A stretch of DNA of 64,000 bases from Anoplopoma fimbria (Eukaryota > Chordata > Actinopteri > Perciformes > Anoplopomatidae). The stretch covers positions 26,732,063 through 26,796,062 of the forward strand of contig NC_072456.1 of assembly GCF_027596085.1 (NCBI RefSeq). The letters run 5' to 3'. Below the pieces are notes generated by a model, which ran no database searches, had not been told where the DNA came from, and saw only the letters and a program-made list of their open reading frames with translations. The translations under genes and the position numbers were made by a program. Every line of letters starts with the position of its first letter. Within the stretch, counting starts at the first letter, position 1. Below are positions 1-11,600 of this stretch, piece after piece.

Positions 1-448
1 GCTCACCGCCGCACTGTGATAAGAGTTAGTAAGCAGCAATGCTGATTGGTTTGGTGTTATGAGGTCTGAAGCCTTTGGAGGGGGAGGGAGGGAGGGGGGT
101 TAGCAAACTGTTAGCATTAGCTGGAGGAGAAACAGCAGGAAGGAACAAAAATGAAGAGGAGGGGAAGAATGATAAATCACTGGCACAAATTAAACGTAAA
201 CAGCTCGACAACCGAAACCTGCCATCAACCGTTTTTTGACACAGTGTGCTTCTTGAAGAACTCAAAATACGACAAACAGAAAAAAAATAGTTCCAAGTCC
301 ATCATTCATAGTTTAAAGTGTGCCCCGGATCAAAGTGACCCCTTTTAAAGACTCCGACACAAAATGCATGAATGGTTCGTTTTTCTCTGACAAACACACA
401 AAACCGTTCAGCTTCCATCGTCCATGTGTGATCTCATGTTATCCAAAC

Positions 449-500
<52 letters not shown>

Positions 501-874
501 CAATATGACGGGTCACAGTGAGAGAGAGCAATGCCACTGGGTGAGGGGGTGAGGGGGTGAGGGGGGGGATTGCTGCAAGCTCGCCGACTATGCAACTTTG
601 ATAGGAGACATAACCTCACTATGGCAGCCCTCCATGCTTTTCTGGGCGGCGTTCACCCAGGCTGCAAACCCAGCGTCTGCCCCCCCGCCACACACACACA
701 ACCACACACACACCCTCCTAGCCTACCCATAAACCCCCTCTCCTCTACCCGGAAGCGCCCACAGTCACTGCTTTACCATTGTTGTATTGTTTACTTGTCG
801 GTTGTTGATTCTCATAGTCGTTTGTTGTCACAGTTGTGTTTCTTTCCTCCATTGTTTTTTTTTTTCTTGCTCTT
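1..874 (-). other. dcun1d4: dcun1d4 3' UTR and downstream sequence
   Basis: This stretch follows the dcun1d4 stop codon (875-877, read on the minus strand). No further exon of the gene is expected, because the protein ends in the family's usual C-terminus. I see no clear minus-strand AATAAA (plus TTTATT) here, so the poly(A) site may lie outside the window or use a variant signal. The stretch holds a CA microsatellite at 446-499 and C/T-rich sequence at 680-760. The open frames seen here are low-complexity and not convincing genes. Confidence 0.55.
446..499. repeat. (CA)n microsatellite
   Basis: Nearly pure CA dinucleotide run of about 27 units, broken once by CG near its left end. It lies in the presumed 3' UTR or downstream region of dcun1d4. 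Confidence 0.95.
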
Positions 875-930
875 CTATGACATCTGTCTCTCCTTGTACC
901 ATTCCACAAACTCGTCCAACAAAACTGGCC
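875..930 (-). CDS. dcun1d4: dcun1d4 terminal coding exon 11
   Basis: Acceptor TTCATCAG. The exon completes a split Trp codon and encodes [17 protein letters not shown] followed by TAG. It ends exactly where the family's proteins end. Confidence 0.94.
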
Positions 931-992
931 CTGATGAAAGAACAGAGACGAGATTCGAAAACACTCATTCATGGGACGCTCATGTTCATGTG

Positions 993-1077
<85 letters not shown>

Positions 1078-4000
1078 ACTCACAGGCACCGTCCTCATCG
1101 TAGTTGCTGAGGTCCAGGTTGATTGTCCTGCTGAACTCTAAAACATTGCACCATTGGTCCTTGTTGATGACTTTGTACTTGGATTGCTGAGGAACAGTGA
1201 ACTAATTAATTACATTAATAACCTTTTTAGTTCGAACAACCCTATTTATGTCAAGTCCCGCCCCTCAAACGCCGACTGGCCAATCATAGCGTAGCATAGG
1301 CCACTATTCGTTTCTGCTCCATAGAAATGTTCGTTTTGGCAGCTAGTCTTTTTTTAAATGTGTTCTGCAGAGTGAAGTCGATGCTTCATGTCTTAAAGCT
1401 GGATTCTCTCTAGTGTCCTCTGGTTGTATAGAAGTCTATGAGAAAATGACTCTACTTCTCTCTTGATTTATTCCCTCAGTAAACATTGTAAACATGAGTT
1501 TATGGTCTCAATCTCTAGTTTCAAGTCTTCTTCAATACAGCATGATGTTCATTTAGTAAATGATGCTCCATTTAGAGTCAAACAGACCATAAAGCAGGGG
1601 ATGCTTTAGGGGCGGGGCTACACACTGATTGACAGGTCAACACCTGAAAACAATTTCTATCTCGTGGTGCAGCCGTCCCTCTCGCTTCCGCCCGTTGACA
1701 ATTATAGATTTGAGGGCGTAAAAATAGCAACAAGATAACGGCCACTAAAACAAACCTTTTATACACAACTCCAGTACGGGACAAATTTGACGCTTACCTC
1801 TAGAAACTGATTAAACACGGGAAACAGAGGCCACGTCTTCCCCAGAAGAAGACCCAGCATGCACTTGGCTGTGTTCAAGTCCAAACTCCTCTGATCCTTT
1901 TCCTGTCCAATCAAAACGCCCACAGCGTCATGAAAAATGTCCACCACATTTTATAACAGAGGGGCCGGTCTAATAGCATCATCAAGATCTACGTTTCCCC
2001 CAAAACACACCACGACTGGTACTCAAATATGAAACAACCACTGCGTCATGTTTTCATTCACTGTAACAGAGCGAGTTGCTTTCCTTAAATCACATTTCAG
2101 TGTCCACATGAGACGAAAGTCAGACTATGTACATTTGATAACAGCTTTCCAAGTCAAACTGGAGAATGATCTTGACCTCAAAACATTAAGAGTGGTCTGA
2201 ACATTGGCTTGAATAAGAGCTTAGAAAACATCTGTTCTAATATTCAAACTAGAGATTTTCCGAATCAGATTCTGGTACCAGAACCGGTTCGTCATTGCTG
2301 AGTACCAATCCGGCTGCATTTCTGATAATGGTATCGGTAAACAACTTAAAATGAGCAGAACTTGTTTTATAACGCTGTGTATGTGAGTGTCTTTGAAGGA
2401 AAATAATAACTTAGCTTGACTCACCCGGGCAAAATCAAAGGCGTATCTATAAATGAGCTTAAAACTGGTACTGTCGTTCAGGACAGATCTCAGGTAGTCG
2501 AGCGAGTTCCTCAGCCGCTCCGTGGAGTCGCACCTGACAGCAGCAGGAAAAAAAGAGCTTTGGTCAGAATCTACACTACTGCCTGCTCTGCTGAGTACCG
2601 AGAGCATTCTGCAAACTACATGAAACAAGAATCTTTTGAAACGGCATGCGACAGATAAGAAGTATGTGACTGACGTACTGCAGCGAGCCCATTCCTCTCA
2701 GCCACTCCTGGAGGGTGAAGTATCCCATACTCTGGGCGTCCAGCTTCCAGGCAAGAACCAGCATCACCACCTGGACACAAACACATAGTCATATAATATT
2801 AATAACTGTGTTATAATCAGTGTATAGTCACCTGAAAACTAAGAATCGTTGTGTCTTATTTAGCTTAGAAGAAACCTTTTATATCTACAAAAGGAGCAGG
2901 AGGCGGAGTCCGCCATGTTCTAGTAGGGATGCCCCCAAAGAGGAACTTCTTGTATGGCTGCTCAAGAAAAATACAAGAATAATAAATAAAAACAAAAAAT
3001 GAAATGACAAAATAATCAAAAAGAACCAATGAGAATATCGGTAAGGACCAGAACAGATTAGCAGTATTGATAAGAGTACTATTATTGATAAAATCCCCAC
3101 TGTAACCATCCCTAGTTTCTACAGTAGCCCGGAGCGGACAAACTTAACACTGGCTCCTCCGAGAGCCTTTTCGTGTTTAAGGTTTCAGAAGCTAGGAATG
3201 CGTACGAACACCCAGGTATTAAACAAACCCTTGTGCTAGGGAGATAAGCCCCGACGATACTGTTTGGTTTTTTCAATCGTGCTTTTTAATGTTTTGGTGT
3301 AATTTATTATCTCCTTTGCTTTTTCTGTCGGGTCGAGGTCCTCCAACTACACTCACAGCTGTGGTGGAGACAGTTAAAGTGAAGATTTACACAAGTCAAC
3401 AAAAGCAACCGACCTCCATAACCCTTGAAATGAAGAACTGGTGTAAATAAGTAGTGACCTAGTGAACTAATTATTGATTAAAACATAAAATGATGAGAAA
3501 TGCCCATCACAAAACACAACCAGAAGGATGTCCAAATTAATAGAGATAGAAATCTTCTCACGTTCTCCGGCTCCACCCCGATGTCCTCACAGAACTTCTC
3601 CATGCCCTCTGGACCCACCACGTCGTCACAACCTAGTGAGGACAGGACAGGTGTGAAGCCACGTTCATTTCACATGAGGAAAGAAAACCACTTTACTGAT
3701 TACTGCTGAAATGCACATAAACAGAGAATGTATCATGACCTGAGTGATAAGTTTAAAAGTCTCAAACCTTCACCTGCATATTCGTAGAACCACTCCAGAC
3801 ATCTTTTACTGGAAAATGTCTCCTCTTCACGGATTTGTGGCGTTTCGTGTTTTCTGAAAACGCTGCAGAGGAAAAGAAGAAAGATCAGCAGAAATTCAGT
3901 ATTGCAATGTGATATAAAAAAAAGGCTTTTCTCCATTATGTATTTTGCAAGTTATTCTTCTTTAATAAGCACAATGCTCCTCTTTAAAAACACACCTGTC

Positions 4001-5781
4001 TTGGCGACTTTTCTTGGCCGACATGTCGTCTCCAGCAGAGGGTCTCCTCTTTTTCCTAGGAGGCATGGCTCTGGGGCAACACGCTGAGGAAGCAAATGGA
4101 AAACAGAATTATAAGCAACATACAGATGATGCATATATGTATCTTGCTAAACATGCATGTGTTCTTTAAAAAAAAGAGCCGGCAGAAAAGACCCAAAGTT
4201 CAGACGTTGCCCCTCGTTACCTGAGGGGCGGCTATCCTGTCCAACGTCTTCTGTCAGGTTCTATCAGAACGAGAAACCACATGCATGTGAGCAGGACACA
4301 CGCACACACACTAACACCTTAAATACATATATATTAAAATATATAAAATACACAAGCTGCCAACATGTATTTACCAGCCTGTGCAAGGTGTGGTGGATCT
4401 TATGGATGCTGGCCAGCGTAGTCAAGTGGGAACTCAGCTGTAAATCTATTTCCACAACAACAGAAAGATTAAATTCAAACTCCAACACAACACACAGCCT
4501 GCTGCTCCTCATTAGACTCGTGAGCTTTGCACAAGGGTACAAGAAGGTGACATCATCGCAGCACCAACAACAACAACCCTGTGATCAGTGTCTTTTTGCC
4601 ACCAATCAATAATCGATTCTTCAACTTACTTCAGTGTGATTTCTACTTTAAGAGGGTTTCAGAAAAAAGGAAAAAAACATCTCTCACAGTAATGAGGGAG
4701 TGACTGTGTGCATTCCTCGACATGCAAACTCGATGTGTGATCGTGCGCGTGCTACCTTGTTGCCAAATGTCATCTATGCACCCCTCCTACCCCGAATCCA
4801 GATTTATTTCTGCAAAGCCAAAAACCAGACATTTTAAAAACACACACACACACACACATACTCACTCACACACACACACAGGGCCGAGCAGTAGCTGCAT
4901 ACCTAAAATAGCAGTGCAGACGCGCAACTTGCACAGAGTTTACAAAGTATCTGGAGAGTTGGGTGTGTGGGAGTTGTAGTCCACTTCCTTTAAAAGAAAG
5001 CCACTGATGCCTCTGCTCAGGCTGGAAGCTGAACTACAAATCCCAAGCTTTAGACTCAACAACTATTCCTCTCAGAGCCTGTTCTGACCCCCATCTGACT
5101 GAATGCATCCTACATTGTGTTTAAAAACAGATCATCTAACATGCTATGGCTGCTTGGCCCACAGCCACAGCTCTTCCTGCAGCAAGCTGGTCCTCAGGTG
5201 TCGCACAGCCCGACGGCCCTGCTGCAGCATTGCACACCAATGAAATATGTTTTTTTTTTTTTTTTTTTTTTTACACAACTGCGTCACAATTTTTTCCTTT
5301 CTCTGTAACAGAAGCAGAACACTGACCCCTGCTCTGCACCGCATCCCGAGTGTGCGTGGAAACGTGCGGTGCATCCTCGGTGATGATGAATATGAAAAAC
5401 ACACAATGCACAGATTGGCATCAGGGGAAACTAAAAACCTTGCACACACACACACACACACACACATGCACACACACACACATGCATGCACACTCATGCA
5501 TGCACACACACATGCATGACTGCAGGAGGACTAAACCTGGTCTACTCTCCCTGTCCTCCCTTTGTTGTCGCCCAAGAAAAAGCCCTGCAGATACAAAGGG
5601 AGCCACCAAACAGCACCGGTTCTCCTCTAATTCTGCAGAACCCCGAGCTGGCAGCAGGTGTAGAACCCCCACGCGTCACGCTGCGGTTCTCCTGCTCGCT
5701 CCTTTGCGTCACTAAAGGTTCTCATATGATGCACAGAAAGCCTCTGGAGCGTTACTACTTACTTGCCGCATCAGAGTGCAT
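875..5781 (-). CDS. dcun1d4: DCN1-like protein 4 (cullin neddylation co-E3), complete, 11 coding exons
   Basis: DCUN1D proteins bind cullins and the acetylated N-terminus of the NEDD8 E2 and promote cullin neddylation, which activates cullin-RING ubiquitin ligases. DCUN1D4 is the paralogue with an N-terminal extension and a nuclear signal. Exons on the minus strand: 5781-5763, 4445-4375, 4260-4221, 4083-3996, 3853-3774, 3632-3562, 2770-2679, 2533-2425, 1902-1798, 1186-1084, 930-875. All junctions are GT-AG and the phases join without a break (834 nt, 277 residues; the human protein has about 292). Residues 1-14 are MHSDAANLQLSSHL. A basic nuclear-localisation-like stretch PPRKKRR lies near residue 51. 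From about residue 78 to the end comes the PONY (potentiating neddylation) domain, including [39 protein letters not shown] and a C-terminus of [12 protein letters not shown]. The N-terminal extension points to DCUN1D4 rather than DCUN1D5. Confidence 0.95.
997..1075. repeat. (TG)n microsatellite beside the dcun1d4 exon 10 donor
   Basis: Pure TG run of about 40 units on the plus strand, which is (CA)n in the dcun1d4 transcript. It begins at intron position +9 after the GTGAGT donor of exon 10. Confidence 0.97.
1084..1186 (-). CDS. dcun1d4: dcun1d4 coding exon 10
   Basis: Acceptor CCTCAG, donor GTGAGT. It encodes [18 protein letters not shown], then [16 protein letters not shown]. The donor is followed almost at once by a long CA tract (see 997-1075). 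Confidence 0.95.
1391..1645 (-). repeat. Dispersed repeat family A, minus-strand copy
   Basis: Reverse complement of the block also seen at 21451-21862, 33192-33500 and 37125-37515. It lies in the last intron region of dcun1d4. Shared landmarks include GGAGCATCATTTACTAAATG and AGTAGAGTCATTTTCTCATA. Confidence 0.9.
1798..1902 (-). CDS. dcun1d4: dcun1d4 coding exon 9
   Basis: Acceptor GACAG, donor GTAAGC. It is a phase 0-0 exon of 35 codons encoding [20 protein letters not shown], then [15 protein letters not shown]. Confidence 0.95.
2425..2533 (-). CDS. dcun1d4: dcun1d4 coding exon 8
   Basis: Acceptor CTGTCAG, donor GTGAGT. It encodes [20 protein letters not shown], then [16 protein letters not shown]. 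Confidence 0.95.
2679..2770 (-). CDS. dcun1d4: dcun1d4 coding exon 7
   Basis: Acceptor GTCCAG, donor GTACGT. It encodes [18 protein letters not shown], then [12 protein letters not shown]. The last codon (Q) is split with exon 8. Confidence 0.95.
3562..3632 (-). CDS. dcun1d4: dcun1d4 coding exon 6
   Basis: Acceptor CACTAG, donor GTGAGA. It encodes [19 protein letters not shown], then EPEN, a highly conserved PONY segment. Confidence 0.94.
3774..3853 (-). CDS. dcun1d4: dcun1d4 coding exon 5 (start of PONY domain)
   Basis: Acceptor TTTTCAG, donor GTGAAG. It encodes [14 protein letters not shown], then [13 protein letters not shown], the entry to the PONY domain. Confidence 0.93.
3996..4083 (-). 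CDS. dcun1d4: dcun1d4 coding exon 4 (basic nuclear signal)
   Basis: Acceptor CCTCAG, donor GTGTGT. It encodes [20 protein letters not shown], followed by MSAKKSRQD. The PPRKKRR cluster is the likely nuclear localisation signal. The internal ATG of MPPRKK could serve as a start in other isoforms. Confidence 0.9.
4221..4260 (-). CDS. dcun1d4: dcun1d4 coding exon 3
   Basis: A 40-nt exon encoding [13 protein letters not shown] plus one base. The acceptor is CTGATAG and the donor GTAACG. The peptide matches the NLTEDIGQDD segment of the family. Confidence 0.87.
4375..4445 (-). CDS. dcun1d4: dcun1d4 coding exon 2
   Basis: The acceptor GAAATAG gives phase 1 and the donor is GTAAAT. It encodes [16 protein letters not shown] and then IHHTLHRL, matching the DCUN1D4-specific N-terminal segment. 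An alternative AG eight bases further in would break the phase with exon 1. Confidence 0.88.
4840..4880. repeat. (CA)n microsatellite
   Basis: Interrupted CA run in dcun1d4 intron 1. Confidence 0.9.
5250..5272. repeat. Poly(T) tract
   Basis: A run of 23 T in dcun1d4 intron 1, read as poly(A) in the transcript. Confidence 0.95.
5443..5518. repeat. CA / TGCA microsatellite
   Basis: Compound repeat of CA units with interspersed ATGCATGCA blocks, in dcun1d4 intron 1. Confidence 0.9.
5763..5781 (-). CDS. dcun1d4: dcun1d4 coding exon 1 (19 coding nt)
   Basis: The start codon is the complement of 5779-5781 and has A at -3. The exon encodes MHSDAA plus one base, then meets the strong donor GTAAGT. 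Such a short exon is missed by ORF calling. It is placed by its match to the family's MHSDAA start and by phase-1 splicing to exon 2. Confidence 0.85.
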
Positions 5782-5789
5782 TTTTATGA

Positions 5790-6130
5790 AACATACAACT
5801 GTCTGTGGGAAGTCCTGAGACCGGCCAATGGGCGTGGCCTGTGCTGGGATAAGCCACGCCCACTGTGCGCTGATTGCTTGTGAGCTCTTCCCGGCCACGC
5901 CTCTGCTCGCTGTTGATTCGCTACCGGCTCTGTTGCGTCACAAGAAGGCGTTTAAGCCCCTCCCCTGCGCATCTGATTGGTCAGAGCTCCCCAAACAGGC
6001 TGCGCTAGCTCCGCTCCTGATTGGCTGTTTTTTCTTCTTGTGAGCACGTCACTCCCACGATGGCATCTGATTGGTCCCCGTCAGTCACGTGGCTGACCGC
6101 CCCCGTGAACCCGCTGTTTGAGTTCATTCG
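5790..6130 (-). promoter_or_regulatory. dcun1d4: dcun1d4 promoter region (CCAAT cluster, GC boxes, E-box)
   Basis: GC-rich stretch just upstream of the dcun1d4 start. It contains ATTGG (CCAAT on the gene strand) at 5976-5980, 6020-6024 and 6070-6074, a plus-strand CCAAT at 5825-5829, CACCC/GGGCGTGG-type GC boxes around 5830-5860, and a perfect CACGTG E-box at 6086-6091. I see no TATA box. This is typical of a housekeeping CpG-type promoter. The exact transcription start cannot be read from sequence. Confidence 0.7.
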
Positions 6131-8400
6131 GTGACAACTTAGCCGGGCGGTGCTTAGTGCTGGTGCGCTTGTTTTAACATGATTTACATCTCATTTTGTG
6201 ATGATATATAAACAACAGGAGTTAATGACACATCTGGAGTGTTTTCAGTTGTTTCTGCCCCCAAATAAAGCTTTAATTATCATCATAAACACTTACTGGT
6301 CAGGTGACTATAAGTCTGTGACTTGACACAAATCGAACAAACCCAGTCAGCTGCAGCTCCCAGTTTAGTTTTTTCAACACCAGTAACATGTTTATTAATT
6401 ATATAAATGTTTAACTGGTTAACTGAATCTGTCACAAAGAACACAAATTAACAACCTTTAAAAAAAGACCCTGAACGCAACCATTTCCAGTAGTGTTGCC
6501 TTCAGGGTAGCTCTGGACAAACCAGCTCCTGAGAATAACAGGATGTGTTATTGTTTTTGCAGTAATAAAGTGGTAGAATGTACTAATTGTATTTAAACTT
6601 AGTTGTTAATTGTTGTACTTCTACTCCACTACATCTCAGAGGGAAATATTGTACTTTTTTTTAATCTGTAAATAGAAAAACTGAGTAAATCCAAACATGC
6701 ACTTCCTGGTTTCTTTGATTAAATATCTTGTAAACAAGTTTATTTGTTAGTTTAGATGGTATGATTTTAAATTTTGTTCATATTTATTCTCATTATTATA
6801 TACCAGAGATCTTCCTAGTTTAAGTGTTTTGCTTCATTTTGTAAAAAGAAAAAAGTAAGAGGTAAAAATCAAACACCAAAGGATGGTTTACGTTTTATTT
6901 TTTTACATTTTGCAAGTGTATATAAATATATATCATTAGTGATAATTTAAATCACTTCTATTATCTTTTCTATTAGGTTTTATTAAAGCAAGTACATCAT
7001 TTTATTTCTAACTCATCTTATCTGTTACTGTTGTTGCTTGTTTATTTTTTGTATCAATTGGGTATTTTATTTCTGTTTATTTTATATTGTTGTAATGACA
7101 TTATTTAATGTTGTTGTAGTCCTGAAATCTTGTTGTTCCTCTTGTAATTATGTAGCACACTTTGTAACTTTGAAAAGTGCTGTATGAATAAAGATTATTA
7201 ATTTTATTAGACGTAGTAGTAGTAATGTAATGTTTTATTGTTATAATTATCAATATGCCGTTCTTTGAGCATGACTAGACTGCCACTCCTGACTAGTTGT
7301 ACAAAGAGGCTGACCTTTGACCTAATGCTGACTGTACAGGTTAATGCATTTACTGTTTGTTTTTTGTACATTATTTGCGTTTAGATATAAAAGAAAACAA
7401 GTTTGGAAAGCTTCAATTAGTATTAAATAGTTAATATAAAAGTGGAATTTCTGCATATTTAAACAAGAGTAATGTTGAAATGTCTTTGAGCGAGACAATG
7501 ATTATGCAAACTCTCTTTGTATTTTCTTTCTTTATCAGTGGTAATAAACCATTCTTTGATCTAACGTCTATTAACCTGACCTTTGTCCAGTGGAAGTAAA
7601 CTTCTAATAAAGTAACTGATTCAGCACTCCTTTATCCACTTGTAATTAAATGCACATAACATACTTTCATTTTTAATTATAATGTTATTAAATACAATTA
7701 GTTTAAATATGTGTCACAGTCACACATATTATTAAGAGATCTTTCACAAACCATGAAAACTACGGGATGTTTTGTGAAACCAGTTCTACCACAAAGACTG
7801 ATTGCTTCTACTTAATGTCAATAAAGTTTCCATCATACCTGCTTGCACACGTAAAAGGGGCAATAATCCTATTGCACATACTTAATAAAACAAATGCACA
7901 AAAGAATCAAAGCCCACAGCTGATAAAGGTGTGTCTTACCTGTAGGTGTATATAGATGTACAGAGGTGAACCGACACATGGAGCATTATTGGTTCATAAT
8001 TTGTGTTTTATCTTATGTGACAAATAGAAAAACATCTTTATATGTCACAGTTTTTGACTTGTCTTTTAAATTCTATATATTGTTTCTGCAAAATTCTATA
8101 TTTTAAAAGGTGTTTTTTCTTAATAGAAAGAGCCTCTAGTCTGTTTTATTAACACATATTACTAAGAGATCTTTCACAAACCATGAAAACTACGGGATGT
8201 TTTATGTAACCAGTTCTACCACAAAGACTGATTGCTTCTACTTAATGTCAATAAAGTTTCCATCATGCAAGGGGCAATAATCCCATTGCACATACAGTTT
8301 TTGACTTGTCTTTTAAATTCTATATATTGTTTCTGCAAAATTCTATATTTTAAAATATGTTTTTTCTTAATAGAAAGAGTCTCTAGTCTGTTCTTTTTAT
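6131..8400. other. AT-rich intergenic spacer between dcun1d4 and ociad2
   Basis: No gene is supported here. A LINE-tail-like fragment with GAAAAGTGCTGTATGAATAA lies near 7170-7200. A local direct duplication occupies 7735-8395 (separate entry). The rest is low-complexity AT-rich sequence. Confidence 0.6.
7735..8395. repeat. Local direct duplication upstream of ociad2
   Basis: Two blocks recur in the same order. The block starting AGAGATCTTTCACAAACCAT occurs at about 7735-7838 and 8163-8266. The block containing GACTTGTCTTTTAAATTCTA occurs at about 8048-8150 and 8296-8395. The second unit lacks the sequence lying between these blocks in the first, so this is a tandem duplication with a later deletion, or the reverse. 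Confidence 0.85.
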
Positions 8401-8556
8401 TGGGGCGGGTTTACAAACAGGGAGGAGCGAATAAAAGCAGATAAAAGGCAGAGAGAGAGAGAGAAAGAGGAAGTGCATGAGCTGCAGAGAGTTGCACACT
8501 TCTGGTTATAGGAACCTGGTTATAGGAAATAAAAAGAATCTGAATCTTTTTGCATC
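8401..8556 (+). promoter_or_regulatory. ociad2: ociad2 proximal promoter and 5' UTR
   Basis: GGGGCGGG GC box at the start, a GATAAAAGG TATA-like element near 8440, a GA-rich run, and GAGGAAGTG (ETS-type site) near 8468. The 5' UTR appears to be unspliced and short. Confidence 0.5.
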
Positions 8557-8631
8557 ATGAGTTCTGAAACTATCACGGTGAAGACGGGCGATGCTGCAGG
8601 AACAGCTGGTCCGGATAAAGGGGGATGGAAG
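8557..8631 (+). CDS. ociad2: ociad2 coding exon 1
   Basis: The start ATG has A at -3. The exon encodes 25 residues from MSSETITVKTGDAAG to DKGGWK and ends at donor GTGAGA, phase 0. Confidence 0.9.
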
Positions 8632-11600
8632 GTGAGAGTCTCGGGTCGGATGGACCATCACTGCCTGCAGATGTGATACCTGAACCTGTGTGTCTCTACA
8701 GTGTCCCATGGGGGACCACCACGTCCACAGAGATGATCTGAGGAAGGTGTGGAAAGAATGCCACGAGGAAAGCTTCTGGTATAGAGGTATTATCTTTAAT
8801 ATATTCACAAATGTTTATTATTAATTATTGTAAAAAAAACAACCCAAAATGGTGGCTGCCAAAATGCTTAAATCAAAGGCTTCAACAACTGGCAGTAAAC
8901 TTTTCATACACAGTATATTAATTATGTACTTCCATGTGTATTTGAAGTTAACTAATAGATATCACCATGAAACTTCCCCAGTTGATGACTGACATTAAGA
9001 AAAAAATATTTATTACAAGTTAATGTTATACCCTACAGACAATTCTTTTTAATTTTCTCCATGTTTTTAGTAATAAATGTTGTATAAATCAGGCTATGAA
9101 TGATATCTGAACAAACCCCTCTGTGTTAACCTTCAGAATATAGAGAGGAATGAAGCTGTAAAGTTTGGTGTATGTAAGAGCTACTGAAGTGGAGATTTCT
9201 GGATCAGAGTCTGAGAAAAAACTCATTTAGAGAAAACGTCCTTTAAAGATATGTTTAGTTAAATTACATACATGTTGAAGACTCTACAGGTGAATAGGGT
9301 AAAAAAATAACTAATAGATATCAACATGAAACTTCACCAGTTGATTACTGACATTAAGATGATTATTTTTTGTATTACAAGTTTTCTGAAATGTTATGTT
9401 TACATATGCAAATGAGGCATTATCTAATGGTAACTTTTGGAGAAATCTACAGACGCAGACAGACAAAGTTTTATTGACCAGTTTATGTAAAAACGACATT
9501 TTTGCCCGTAGTGTCTCACCTTATTTCACTCGGCCTGATAAGATCAAGTTTCCAGTTTGTGTTGGACAAAGCGAGGCAGGGAGTGTCCTGAGTTCAACCC
9601 GAGTTTATAAACCAAACAAAACCAAACAAAAAAATGACTGAGCTGCTAAAACTACAAGAGATTTAGTGTTTGTGTTCACACCCACACAGATCTAAAGCTG
9701 CCATGACAGTCGCTCTCATACCTCTCTACAGATTATTGTGACTGTAAATGATTAATGTTTCATATGTCAACACTTTATTGTCTTAAGCCCCCCCCCCCCC
9801 CTGTCAGCCATGCAGCTGCTGCCCGACTTCTCTCACTATTCACTAATGTAAACATGAAACGGCAACAATTCCTGAGAGAGAAGTCATCTCCGTCCGTTTG
9901 CTCAATACTTCACAGTTCAAAGTTTAATCAGATTAAACTCAAAGTCAAACGAGGCCGGATGGATCCATGACAGGAAGTGAATGGGTCTTGACCAAATTTA
10001 AAGTGTTGAATCAGTCAATACAATTTAATATAATATATAATGGCTTTAATCAGCTTTGAATTGACTTTGTTCTCTTTCCTCAGCTCTTCCCTTCTCTCTG
10101 GGCAGCATGGCCGTCACTGGAGGACTCATCTACAAAGGTAAAGCTCTGACATTCAAACCCTCTTCTTCTCACATCGTATCATAGTACAAATAAAAAGCAA
10201 GCATCTTTGTACTTATCTACCATTTGGTTTTGAATTCATTTTTTTTTTCTTCCATGCAGGCATTTGGAATTCATCAAAGAGATTTGGTCCATTTCCAAAG
10301 CTAGCAGGTATGCATCATCCAGTATTTTTGACTTTGTATTGCTGTTAATGGGAGAGACATTACGGGCTAAAACATTGTTATTCATATTACTTCCATAACA
10401 CGTCCTCTTTCAGACATTTATTTGACTTCTTTGTCTATTTGCGTCTGTAGATTTCTCCTAAATTCACCAAAAGTTACCATTAGATAATGCCTCATTTGCA
10501 TATTTAAACATAACATTTCAGAAAACTTGTAATACAAAAAATAATCATCTTAATGTCAGTAATCAACGGGTGAAGTTTCATGTTGATATCTATTAGTTAT
10601 TTTTTTTACCCTATTCACCTGTAGTGTCTTCAACATGTATGTAATTTAACTAAACATATCTTTAAAGGAAGTTTTCTCTAAATGAGTTTTTTCTCAGACT
10701 CTGATCCATAAATCTCCACTTCAGTAGCTCTTACATACACCAAACTTTACAGGTTCATTCCTCTCTATATTCTGAAGGTTAACACAGAGGGGTTTGTTCA
10801 GATATCATTCATAGCCTGATTTATACAACATTTATTACTAAAAACATGGAGAAAATAGTTTGTTGACAGTATTTTCCTGTAAATACCGTTGACTCTAATA
10901 TGTCAACAACATGAAACAAACTATTTTTACTCTGTTCACCTGTAATGTCTCCTTTAATATCCCCCATCAGTCATCATTCTCTAATATAAGTCTATTTTTC
11001 CTTTAGTTGCTGGGATCCTCGGTTATGCCTTGGGAAAGCATCTTATGTTGGAACTTGTCGGAGCAAGTTTCAGGCGATTGGCCTTGAGGGTCGACCAGGA
11101 TTTGGTCCCTGGTCTCGTCCTGGACACAGGTAGGGAATACATTCATTTAAAGGTTTCACTGTCTTGTTTGTAGGAATCAAATGATTATAAAATCTGAATC
11201 TGGTTTATTGTAGGTTAAGTAAGTTCACATATACAAAGGATTTGTATTGATGTAACATAAACAGAAAATAAAAATGAAAGTAAGCACACAAATCAAGAAA
11301 CATAGATATAGAACAAATTAAAATTAAAATACCAAAACATACCAGAAAAATATGTACAATTTATCAATAAAGTTTTTTTTAAAGGTAAATTTGTGCAGAA
11401 ATCCTGCTTCGTACTCTCGTTTTGTCATGGCAGTCTTTTCTTCTCTGTTTGTAAGAAATAACACTTATTATGTTAAGAGCAGTGGAGATATGACTTTATC
11501 AAAACATAACTTTGCACAGCTTTTACTCACATTTAACCAAATAATTGAATTGTTTCCACTTCCATTATTAGTTTTCACATAAAAAAACATTTTGAATACA

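Noticed and set aside
745..1110. Open frames of His-Thr or Cys-Val repeats
   Set aside because: They are translations of the TG/CA microsatellite, as are those near 5400, 32900, 35400 and 50500.
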